Source: Bacillota bacterium | GTDB taxonomy: Bacteria > Bacillota > Clostridia > Tissierellales > Sedimentibacteraceae | Assembly (NCBI GenBank): GCA_029239575.1 | Contig: JARBUP010000023.1 | Coordinates: 1 to 17,805 of the forward strand | Direction: 5' to 3' | DNA: 17,805 bases | Shown here: in pieces, positions 1-6,866 of the stretch | Layout of the letters: the number at the start of each line of letters is the position of its first letter | Position numbering within the stretch: the stretch's first letter is position 1 | Program-made: the position numbers and the translations under genes | Notes under the pieces: model-generated | Told to the model about the DNA's origin: nothing | Databases searched by the model: none | The model's input: the letters and a program-made list of their open reading frames with translations, nothing else

Positions 1-47
1 GTTTTTTAATTGTTAAGATAACTTAATATTTTTTCTTGCTACATGTT

Positions 48-75
48 TTGACAAATCTTAAATATTTGATAGAAT
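48..75 (+). promoter_or_regulatory. Sigma-A promoter of prs
   Basis: A perfect -35 TTGACA (48-53) lies 16 nt from a -10 TAGAAT (70-75), with an extended -10 TG at 67-68. The predicted start of transcription is near 82, about 50 nt before the prs start codon. This also rules out the in-frame ATG at 80 as the translation start. Confidence 0.8.
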
Positions 76-133
76 GTAAATGCAAAATAGTGACATTTTA
101 TATTTATATATATTTAATTTAATGGAGGAAAAA

Positions 134-1267
134 ATGGATTTTAATGAAATGCTAAATTATACGGAAATAAAACCTTTTGGTGATTTAGCCATAATAGCTA
201 TGAAAGGCTGTGAAGAAGTAGCTTCTAAAATAGATTACTACTTGAAAGATTGGCGAAAAGACCAAAATGTAAATGGAGAAACATATTTGCTTGAAGCTGC
301 ATGCCCAAGATTTGGTTCAGGTGAAGGTAAAGGTGTTATATATGAAACAGTAAGAGGTAAGGACGTTTATATTATATCCGATGTGTTTAATTATGGTGTT
401 ACATTCAAAATGTATGGAATGAATGTACCTATGAGTCCTGATGACCATTACCAAGATTTAAAACGTATAATTGCAGCAATAAATGGTAAAGCAAGAAGAA
501 TGACAGTTATAATGCCTATGCTTTATTCAGGAAGACAACATAAAAGAGCTACAAGAGAATCATTAGACTGTGCTATTGCTTTACAAGAATTAACTTCAAT
601 GGGTGTCGAAAATATTATATCTTTTGATATCCATGATCCAAGAGTCCAAAATGCTATTCCTCTACATGGGTTTGAAGATTTTCATCCTCACTATCAAATG
701 ATAAAATCATTTGTTAGAACAGAGCCTGATGTAAAAATAGATAGAAATCATATGATGATAATTTCACCTGATGAAGGCGGAATGTCAAGATGTATGTATT
801 ATTCTTCAGTAATGGAACTTAGTCTTGGTATGTTTTATAAAAGAAGAGACTATACAGTAATAGTAAATGGTAAAAATCCAGTAGTAAGCCATGAATTTTT
901 AGGCGAAAACATAGAAGGAAAAGATGTAATTGTTGTTGATGATATGATTGCTTCCGGCGATTCTATGATTGATGTAGCTAAAAAATTAAAAGAGAGAAAT
1001 GCTAAAAATGTTTATGTATTTTCTTCATTTGGATTATTTACTGAAGGTTTAGAAAAATTTGATAAAGCTTATGAAGAAGGACTGATTAAAAAAGTTTTCA
1101 CAACTAATTTAATTTACAGAAAACCTGAATTGAAAAATAAAGAGTGGCATACAGAAGTTGATATGTCTAAATATATTGCTCATATAGTTGATACATTAAA
1201 CTATGACAGATCTTTAAGTGAATTATTAGATCCAGTTCAAAAAATTAAAAACATATTGCAACAGTAA
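134..1267 (+). CDS. prs: Ribose-phosphate pyrophosphokinase (PRPP synthetase), long subclass
   Basis: Makes PRPP from ribose 5-phosphate and ATP in the cytoplasm, feeding purine, pyrimidine, histidine, tryptophan and NAD synthesis. The start at 134 gives 377 residues. It is chosen because GGAGG (124-128) sits just upstream, whereas the in-frame ATG at 80 lies at the transcription start. The PRPP-binding motif VVDDMIASGDS is at residues 267-277. The stretch YSGRQHKR (131-138) matches the catalytic-loop region, and DIHDPRVQ (165-172) matches the conserved DxHxxQ-type segment. The usual bacterial Prs is about 310-320 residues, so this is a longer, divergent form with extra sequence at both ends. 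It is monocistronic, with its own promoter and terminator. The family call is firm; kinetic or regulatory properties cannot be inferred. Confidence 0.9.
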   Translation: MDFNEMLNYTEIKPFGDLAIIAMKGCEEVASKIDYYLKDWRKDQNVNGETYLLEAACPRFGSGEGKGVIYETVRGKDVYIISDVFNYGVTFKMYGMNVPMSPDDHYQDLKRIIAAINGKARRMTVIMPMLYSGRQHKRATRESLDCAIALQELTSMGVENIISFDIHDPRVQNAIPLHGFEDFHPHYQMIKSFVRTEPDVKIDRNHMMIISPDEGGMSRCMYYSSVMELSLGMFYKRRDYTVIVNGKNPVVSHEFLGENIEGKDVIVVDDMIASGDSMIDVAKKLKERNAKNVYVFSSFGLFTEGLEKFDKAYEEGLIKKVFTTNLIYRKPELKNKEWHTEVDMSKYIAHIVDTLNYDRSLSELLDPVQKIKNILQQ

Positions 1268-1289
1268 TAATTGTATAGAATAACTAATG

Positions 1290-1327
1290 AAAAAAGTCTG
1301 CAAAAAATTAATTACAGGCTTTTTTTG
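1290..1327 (+). terminator. Intrinsic terminator of prs
   Basis: The stem AGTCTG (1295-1300) pairs with CAGGCT (1315-1320), including one G-U pair, and flanking A and T runs extend it. A seven-T tract (1320-1326) follows, about 25 nt after the prs stop codon. Confidence 0.8.
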
Positions 1328-1339
1328 TGAGACATCTTA

Positions 1340-1393
1340 TAATGAAATATAAAACTAATTTTAATAGTTGTTCTTACATATTATATTTCATTA
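1340..1393. repeat. Nested AT-rich inverted repeat upstream of mreB
   Basis: Thirteen-base perfect arms, TAATGAAATATAA (1340-1352) and TTATATTTCATTA (1381-1393), enclose a second small hairpin (AACTA 1353-1357 with TAGTT 1365-1369). It lies between the prs terminator and the mreB promoter. No T tract follows, so it is not a standard terminator. Function unknown. Confidence 0.55.
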
Positions 1394-1416
1394 ATTAATT
1401 GTTAATAATAAAAAAA

Positions 1417-1445
1417 TTGAAAATCTTAATACTATATGATATAAT
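1417..1445 (+). promoter_or_regulatory. Sigma-A promoter of mreB
   Basis: TTGAAA (1417-1422), a 17-nt spacer and a consensus TATAAT (1440-1445) with an extended TG at 1437-1438. The predicted leader is about 75 nt. It probably drives mreB and the genes after it, because no terminator is evident before galU. Confidence 0.8.
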
Positions 1446-1529
1446 TGTTAATTATATTAAAGTAGCATAGCAATGAAGAATTTATAAATATACATATTAA
1501 TTTAAACGGACTTAAGTCAGGAGGATAAA

Positions 1530-2561
1530 ATGGCTTTCAGAATGGATATAGGTATTGACCTTGGTACAGCAAGCGTATTAGTTTATATAAAAGGAAAAGG
1601 AATTGTAGCAAACGAACCTTCTGTAGTTGCAATAGATACAAACACAAAAAAAATTCTTGAAGTAGGGGAAGAAGCAAGAAAGATGCTTGGACGTACTCCT
1701 GGAAATATAGTTGCAATAAGACCTTTAAGAGATGGTGTAATATCAGATTTTGATATAACAGAAAAAATGTTAAAATATTTTATTAAAAAAGCTGTAGGAA
1801 GTTCTTTTATAAAACCAAGGGTAATTGTTTGCGTGCCAAGTGGTGTAACTGAAGTTGAAAAAAGAGCAGTTCTTGAAGCAGCAGCAAATGCAGGAGCTAA
1901 GAAAACATATTTAATTGAAGAACCTGTAGCAGCTGCTATAGGAGCAGGTCTTGATATAACAAAACCATCTGGCAATATGATTATAGATATGGGCGGTGGA
2001 ACTACTGATATAGCAGTTATTTCTTTAGGTGGTATAGTTGTAAGCCGTTCAATTAAAGTTGCAGGAGATAAATGCGACGAAGCTATAGCGAGATATGTAA
2101 GAAAAAAATATAATGTTATGATTGGATTAAGAAGTGCTGAAGAGTTAAAAATAAATATAGGTACAGCATATCCTATTGAAGAAGAACAGTTTATGGAAAT
2201 CAGAGGAAGAAATCTTGTAACAGGACTTCCTGTGAATTTAACTATTTCATCAACTGATTTATTAGAAGCTATGGAAGAACCAATTACTTCTATTGCTGAT
2301 GCAGTGCATTCTGTACTTGAAAAAACTCCTCCTGAATTAGCAGCAGATATAAGTGAAAAAGGTATAGTAATGACTGGTGGAGGCTGCTTAATTAAAGGTC
2401 TTGATAAACTTATTTCAAAAAGAACTGGATTAACTGTTTCAATAGCTGAAGATGCTGTTTCATGTGTTGCAAAGGGAACAGGCCAATCATTAGAACATAT
2501 GGATATATTAAAAGATTCATTGTTAACAGCGGACATAAAAACTAATTATAGCAGAGTATAA
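1530..2561 (+). CDS. mreB: Rod shape-determining actin homologue MreB/Mbl family
   Basis: Cytoplasmic actin-fold ATPase that forms membrane-associated filaments and directs lateral wall synthesis. The 343-residue length is normal for the family. The phosphate-1 motif DLGTA (10-14), phosphate-2 motif DMGGGTTD (153-160), connecting EEPVAAAIGAG (130-140) and adenosine motif TGGG (282-285) are intact. The N-terminus (VLVYIKGKGIV) resembles Mbl, while the second half (MEIRGRN, EKTPPELAADI) is closer to MreB, so the paralogue name is not secure. AGGAGG at 1519-1524 lies 5 nt before the ATG. The usual mreC-mreD neighbours are missing, and spoIIID, which precedes mbl in Bacillus, is about 15 kb away here. 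It has a dedicated strong promoter. Confidence 0.92.
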   Translation: MAFRMDIGIDLGTASVLVYIKGKGIVANEPSVVAIDTNTKKILEVGEEARKMLGRTPGNIVAIRPLRDGVISDFDITEKMLKYFIKKAVGSSFIKPRVIVCVPSGVTEVEKRAVLEAAANAGAKKTYLIEEPVAAAIGAGLDITKPSGNMIIDMGGGTTDIAVISLGGIVVSRSIKVAGDKCDEAIARYVRKKYNVMIGLRSAEELKINIGTAYPIEEEQFMEIRGRNLVTGLPVNLTISSTDLLEAMEEPITSIADAVHSVLEKTPPELAADISEKGIVMTGGGCLIKGLDKLISKRTGLTVSIAEDAVSCVAKGTGQSLEHMDILKDSLLTADIKTNYSRV

Positions 2562-2590
2562 GCAAAAGATAAAAATTAATTAATTTTAAG

Positions 2591-2655
2591 TATATGATTA
2601 TAATAAACGAAGTTTAGCAAAAGTAATTGTTATTTTGCGTTTTTATAATCATATA
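2591..2655. repeat. Long AT-rich inverted repeat between mreB and galU
   Basis: The perfect 13-bp arms TATATGATTATAA (2591-2603) and TTATAATCATATA (2643-2655) continue inward, after one unpaired T (2604), with AAACG (2605-2609) paired to CGTTT (2638-2642). That makes an 18-bp stem around a loop of 28 nt, ending a few bases before the galU ribosome binding site. There is no T tract on either side, so it does not look like a terminator. It could be a regulatory or mRNA-stabilising hairpin or a relic of a small mobile repeat. Confidence 0.6.
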
Positions 2656-2671
2656 TAAAAAGAGGTAGCAA

Positions 2672-3538
2672 ATGAAAATTAAAAAAGCAGTAATACCAGC
2701 AGCAGGGCTTGGAACTCGTTTTTTGCCAGCAACAAAAGCAGTGCCAAAAGAAATGTTGCCAATAGTAGATAAACCTACAATACAATACATAGTTGAAGAA
2801 ATCATAGATTCTGGTATAGAAGATATATTAATTATTACAGGCAGAAATAAAGGTTCTATTGAAGAACATTTTGACAGAGCAATAGAATTAGAAGATAACC
2901 TAGAAAAAACAAAAAAAGAAGAACTTCTTGAAGAAGTAAGAAAAATTTCAAGAATGATTAATATACATACAGTGAGACAAAAAGATCCAAAAGGATTAGG
3001 TCATGCAGTTTTATGTGCAAAATCATTTGTAGGAAATGAACCTTTTGCAGTATTATTAGGTGATGACATAGTTGATTCTAAGAAACCTTGTCTAAAACAA
3101 ATGATTGAAATGTATGATACATATAAATCAACAATACTTGGAGTACAGGAAGTATTGTGGGAAAATGTTAACAAATATGGCATAGTGTCCGGTGAAAAAT
3201 TAAATGATAAAATATATACTGTACGAGACTTAATAGAAAAACCATCCATGGATAAATCACCTACTAATATAGCTATTTTAGGAAGATATATTATTACGCC
3301 TGAAATATTTGATATCCTTGAACATACTAAAAAAGGTGTTGGAGGAGAGATACAACTTACTGATGCATTAAAAGAACTTTGTAATATTCAAGATGTTTAT
3401 GCATATATATTTGAAGGTAGAAGATATGATGTTGGCAGCAAAATAGGTTTTCTTGAAGCAACTGTAGATTTTGCTTTAAAAAGAGATGATTTAAGAGACA
3501 GTTTTATAGATTATTTAAGCAAAATTAAACTTAAATAA
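2672..3538 (+). CDS. galU: UTP-glucose-1-phosphate uridylyltransferase
   Basis: Joins UTP and glucose 1-phosphate to give UDP-glucose, the donor for glycolipids, teichoic-acid glycosylation and other envelope glycans. The 288 residues match the GalU/GtaB family. The nucleotide-binding signature runs from residue 10 (AAGLGTRFLPATKAVPKEML), with K26 in the conserved PKEMLP. A DD pair at 131-132 fits the metal site, and DPKGLGHAV (105-113) and GGEIQLTD near 225 are conserved family segments. An AGAGGTAG ribosome binding site precedes the ATG. The next gene, the mutase that makes its substrate, starts 11 nt after the stop, so co-transcription is near certain. Confidence 0.93.
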   Translation: MKIKKAVIPAAGLGTRFLPATKAVPKEMLPIVDKPTIQYIVEEIIDSGIEDILIITGRNKGSIEEHFDRAIELEDNLEKTKKEELLEEVRKISRMINIHTVRQKDPKGLGHAVLCAKSFVGNEPFAVLLGDDIVDSKKPCLKQMIEMYDTYKSTILGVQEVLWENVNKYGIVSGEKLNDKIYTVRDLIEKPSMDKSPTNIAILGRYIITPEIFDILEHTKKGVGGEIQLTDALKELCNIQDVYAYIFEGRRYDVGSKIGFLEATVDFALKRDDLRDSFIDYLSKIKLK

Positions 3539-3549
3539 CGGGGGGAAAA

Positions 3550-5265
3550 ATGTTTAGGGAAAAATTAAAAATTTGGTTGGACAGCGAGTACGTGGATGAA
3601 AATATTAAAGAAGAGCTAAAGTCTATTGAGAAATTTGAAAATGAAATAGAAGACAGATTTTATAAAGACTTGGAATTTGGTACAGGTGGAATGCGCGGTA
3701 AAATTGGGGCTGGGACTAACCGCATGAACAAACACACTGTAGCTAAAGCAACACAGGGTATATCAAATTATTTAAATGAAAAATATACCAATGAAAATAT
3801 TGGTGTAGCAATTGCATATGATTCAAGACATATGTCTTTAGAATTTGCAAAAGATACTGCATGTGTGTTTGCAGCAAATAATATAAATGTATATTTATTT
3901 GAAAGTCTAAGACCTACACCTGAACTTTCTTTTGCAGTAAGATATTTTAACTGCAAAGCTGGAGTAGTTATAACTGCAAGTCATAACCCACCAGAATATA
4001 ATGGATATAAAGTATATGATGAATTTGGTGGACAGGTGGTTGAAGATGCTGATTTAATCATAAAATACATAAATGAAACTAATTTAAATAATATAAAATA
4101 TTCTGATTGTGAAAATAATGAAAAAATAAAAATTATAGGTGAAGATGTTGATAAAGCTTATACAGATAAAATAAAGTCATTAAGTTTATTATCGGATAAA
4201 GTAGATAAAAATATAAAAATTGTTTACACACCACTTCATGGAACTGGAAACAAACCTGTAAGAAGAGTATTAAAAGAAATGGGATTTGAAAATGTATATG
4301 TTGTAAAAGAGCAGGAAAATCCGGATCCTAACTTTTCAACAGTTAAGTCTCCAAACCCAGAAGAAATAAGCTCATTTGAAATGGCAATTAAAAAAGCAGC
4401 AGAGTTAAATGCAGATATAATTATAGGTACTGACCCTGATTGTGATAGAGTAGGCCTTGTTGTTAAAAATTATGAAAATGAGTTTGTAGCATTAAATGGA
4501 AATCAAACAGGTGCTTTGCTGTTAAATTATGTTTTACAAGCGTTAAATGAAAAAGATAAACTTAAGAATTCAGCAGTTATCAAAACAATTGTAACAAGTG
4601 AGTTAGGCCGAGATATAGCTACTAAATATAATGCAGAAACATTTGATACATTAACAGGATTTAAATACATAGCTGAAATGATGCAATCATTTGAAGACAA
4701 TAAAGATTATAATTTTGTATTTGGATATGAAGAAAGCTATGGCTATCTATCTGGAACATTTGTTAGGGATAAAGATGCTGTTATAGCATCCATGCTCATT
4801 TGTGAAATGACTGCATATTATAAATTCAATAATAAAAGTTTATTGGATGTTTTAGATGAAATATATAAGGAACACGGGTTTTATAAAGAAGAAACTATTT
4901 CATTGACTTTTGGTGGAGTATCAGGCCAAAACAAAATGAAATCCATAATGGAATTTTTTAGAGAAAATAAAATTAACTCTTTGGCTGGCAAAAGCATACC
5001 ATGCATTTACGATTATAAATTAGGAATTGTTTCAAATCTTGTGGATGGAAAAACTGAGAAATTAAATTATCCTAAATCAGATGTATTAAAATTCTGTTTT
5101 GAAAATGGTTCATGGTTAGTATTAAGACCATCAGGAACTGAACCTAAATTAAAAGTATATTTATCAATTAAGGAAGAAACTGAAAGCAAAACAATAGAAA
5201 CATTAGAAAAAGCAAAAGATGAGATTGTTAGTATTATAGAACGTATACAATACAATACCATCTAA
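3550..5265 (+). CDS. Phosphohexomutase (phosphoglucomutase/phosphomannomutase, PgcA type)
   Basis: Alpha-D-phosphohexomutase that should interconvert glucose 6-phosphate and glucose 1-phosphate (possibly also mannose phosphates), supplying GalU immediately upstream. It is 571 residues, the long PgcA-like form. All four active-site elements are visible: phosphoserine loop TASHNP with S144, metal loop DPDCDR (295-300), sugar loop GYEESYG (392-398) and phosphate loop RPSGTEP (526-532). The start has a G-rich ribosome binding site (3540-3545) 4 nt from the ATG. The next coding region begins about 25 nt after the stop. Whether glucose or mannose is the main substrate cannot be read from the sequence, but the galU linkage favours glucose. 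Confidence 0.92.
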   Translation: MFREKLKIWLDSEYVDENIKEELKSIEKFENEIEDRFYKDLEFGTGGMRGKIGAGTNRMNKHTVAKATQGISNYLNEKYTNENIGVAIAYDSRHMSLEFAKDTACVFAANNINVYLFESLRPTPELSFAVRYFNCKAGVVITASHNPPEYNGYKVYDEFGGQVVEDADLIIKYINETNLNNIKYSDCENNEKIKIIGEDVDKAYTDKIKSLSLLSDKVDKNIKIVYTPLHGTGNKPVRRVLKEMGFENVYVVKEQENPDPNFSTVKSPNPEEISSFEMAIKKAAELNADIIIGTDPDCDRVGLVVKNYENEFVALNGNQTGALLLNYVLQALNEKDKLKNSAVIKTIVTSELGRDIATKYNAETFDTLTGFKYIAEMMQSFEDNKDYNFVFGYEESYGYLSGTFVRDKDAVIASMLICEMTAYYKFNNKSLLDVLDEIYKEHGFYKEETISLTFGGVSGQNKMKSIMEFFRENKINSLAGKSIPCIYDYKLGIVSNLVDGKTEKLNYPKSDVLKFCFENGSWLVLRPSGTEPKLKVYLSIKEETESKTIETLEKAKDEIVSIIERIQYNTI

Positions 5266-5290
5266 AAACCTAAGCGAGTGAGGCTGAAAT

Positions 5291-6730
5291 ATGAGAATAT
5301 TTAAAAGCGTAACCCATAAAATAATTTTGCTAATTTTAATATTTGTATTTAGTTTAAATTTAAATACAAAGGCATTTGCAGGAAGTAACCTAAGTAGAAC
5401 ACAAATAGAAACTATTATGGATGAAATAGCTATGAAAAGAGCTATTCCATCCGTAATATTAAAATCCATAGGTTGGACAGAATCTAAACTACAGCAATTT
5501 AATTATGACGGAACACCTAAGATAAGTGGTGACTGCATAGGTTTAATGATGATTAATAATAACAGCGGTTTATATGATTCAAGCAAGCTTAAATATGATA
5601 TTCAATATAATATTGAGGCAGGAGTTGATGTGCTCTTAAATAAGTGGAGTATGAGTTCATATAAAATGGTTTCGAGCGTTGGAAATATGAATCCAGATAT
5701 TTTAGAAAACTGGTATTTTGCTCTTTGGGCATACAACGGATGGGCGAGCAGTAACAATCCTAATTCGTTGCCATCCTATGTAAAAACTCAAACTTATCAG
5801 CAGTTAATTTATAATGTTTGTAAAGATCAATACAATCAAAAAATTACAAATATAGATTTTAGTTATTTACCTCAATCAGGTAAACCAAGTAGATCACTTG
5901 TTGTACCCACGCCATCTAACATACATACTGGTAATATAGTTTTATATGAAAATGGTGATTATACAAGGACTGATGGAGTAAGAAATACATATGCACTAAG
6001 AGATGTACCAGCTGGAAAATATATTAAAGAAATTTCCAATAACCAGCTAATGACTGTTGTAGATGGACCTGTACTTAAAAATGGATATTATTGGTATAAA
6101 GTATATATTAATGATTCAATACAGGGATGGATTGAAAGAAACTGGCTATTACGCACCGGAGATATAGAAAGTGGGAGATATATTTTTGAAGATATAGCTT
6201 TTAGTTGGGCGCGTAAAAATATAATGCAGCTTTATAATATGGGGATAATAAGTGAATCTACATATTATAAACCAAATGAAGCTGTGAATAAAGAAGCATT
6301 TTGCATATTTTTAAGTAAAACTATGAAATTACAAAACAGTGTAGAAAACGTTACTACACTACCTTATACTGATGCAAATAAAATTAATACATGGGCACTA
6401 AACCATGTAATAAATGTTTATAATGCAGGTTTGCTTGAAAGCTACTCAAGCATTTTTAATCCTGCAGGAAATTTAACAAGAAAAGAAGCTGCGCTTATTT
6501 TAGCAAATATTTTTGAAGAAGACCCTCAATATAATTCATTGGACATAAATACAATATTTAAAGATGTTTCTACTTTAAATAATATTGAATTATCAGCTGT
6601 TAAAGAAGCTTATATTCAGGAATTTATGTCGGGTAAAAGTTCAGGAGAATTTAGACCTGATGAAAATTTAAGCAGGGCAGAAACTGCAGCCATAATGGTG
6701 AAAATTATTAACAAAATCGAAAATAAATAA
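5291..6730 (+). CDS. Secreted lytic transglycosylase-like protein with three SLH repeats
   Basis: Likely cleaves peptidoglycan glycan strands while held on the wall. A signal peptide is clear: positive start, hydrophobic core 11-24, probable cleavage after AFA at residue 30. Residues 37-160 resemble a Slt/goose-lysozyme-type domain: the likely catalytic E64 in WTES, then a GLMMI segment (family GLMQI-like) and FALWAYNGW. Residues about 215-290 look like a bacterial SH3 module (YALRDVPAG, WYKVYI, GWIERNWL). Three SLH repeats follow at about 297-350, 355-415 and 423-476; these normally bind pyruvylated secondary wall polymer. AGTGAGG precedes the ATG. It is the last gene of the mreB-galU-mutase run and is followed by a hairpin. 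Catalytic activity is inferred, and the E64 context is slightly divergent. Confidence 0.82.
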   Translation: MRIFKSVTHKIILLILIFVFSLNLNTKAFAGSNLSRTQIETIMDEIAMKRAIPSVILKSIGWTESKLQQFNYDGTPKISGDCIGLMMINNNSGLYDSSKLKYDIQYNIEAGVDVLLNKWSMSSYKMVSSVGNMNPDILENWYFALWAYNGWASSNNPNSLPSYVKTQTYQQLIYNVCKDQYNQKITNIDFSYLPQSGKPSRSLVVPTPSNIHTGNIVLYENGDYTRTDGVRNTYALRDVPAGKYIKEISNNQLMTVVDGPVLKNGYYWYKVYINDSIQGWIERNWLLRTGDIESGRYIFEDIAFSWARKNIMQLYNMGIISESTYYKPNEAVNKEAFCIFLSKTMKLQNSVENVTTLPYTDANKINTWALNHVINVYNAGLLESYSSIFNPAGNLTRKEAALILANIFEEDPQYNSLDINTIFKDVSTLNNIELSAVKEAYIQEFMSGKSSGEFRPDENLSRAETAAIMVKIINKIENK

Positions 6731-6741
6731 CTTATATAATA

Positions 6742-6765
6742 AGGGCTCTGAAAATTCAGAGCCCT
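6742..6765 (+). terminator. Hairpin after the SLH-transglycosylase gene
   Basis: The strong stem AGGGCTCTGA (6742-6751) pairs with TCAGAGCCCT (6756-6765) around a 4-nt loop, 11 nt after the stop codon. Only a weak T-rich stretch follows, so it may end transcription imperfectly or mainly protect the 3' end. It could serve both converging genes. Confidence 0.6.
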
Positions 6766-6793
6766 AAGCTTTATAATAAAATAAATTTTATTC

Positions 6794-6823
6794 TTGTCAT
6801 CCTGAGCGATAGCGAAGGATCTT
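6794..6823. repeat. Half copy of the dispersed TTGTCATCCTGA repeat
   Basis: It begins TTGTCATCCTGAGCG and ends GCGAAGGATCTT. The same unit begins the full palindrome at 11384-11462 and the collapsed copy at 13552-13591. Here only one arm is present, in the intergenic space between two converging genes. Confidence 0.75.
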
Positions 6824-6825
6824 AT

Positions 6826-6866
6826 AATTAATTGGTTAAAGTTAATGTAACTTTAACCAATTAATT
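6826..6866. terminator. 19-bp near-perfect hairpin at the 3' end of the sigma-54 activator gene
   Basis: The arms 6826-6844 and 6848-6866 are exact complements around a 3-nt loop (key bases TTGGTTAAAGTTA/TAACTTTAACCAA). The plus-strand 3' side is T-rich (6865-6875). The end of the stem touches the stop codon of the minus-strand gene at 6866-6868. It probably works as a terminator or 3'-end hairpin for one or both converging transcripts. Confidence 0.6.

Noticed and set aside
1583..2536. A 317-codon open frame antisense to mreB
   Set aside because: It lies wholly inside mreB, lacks a ribosome binding site and resembles no family. It arises from the codon bias of the sense gene.
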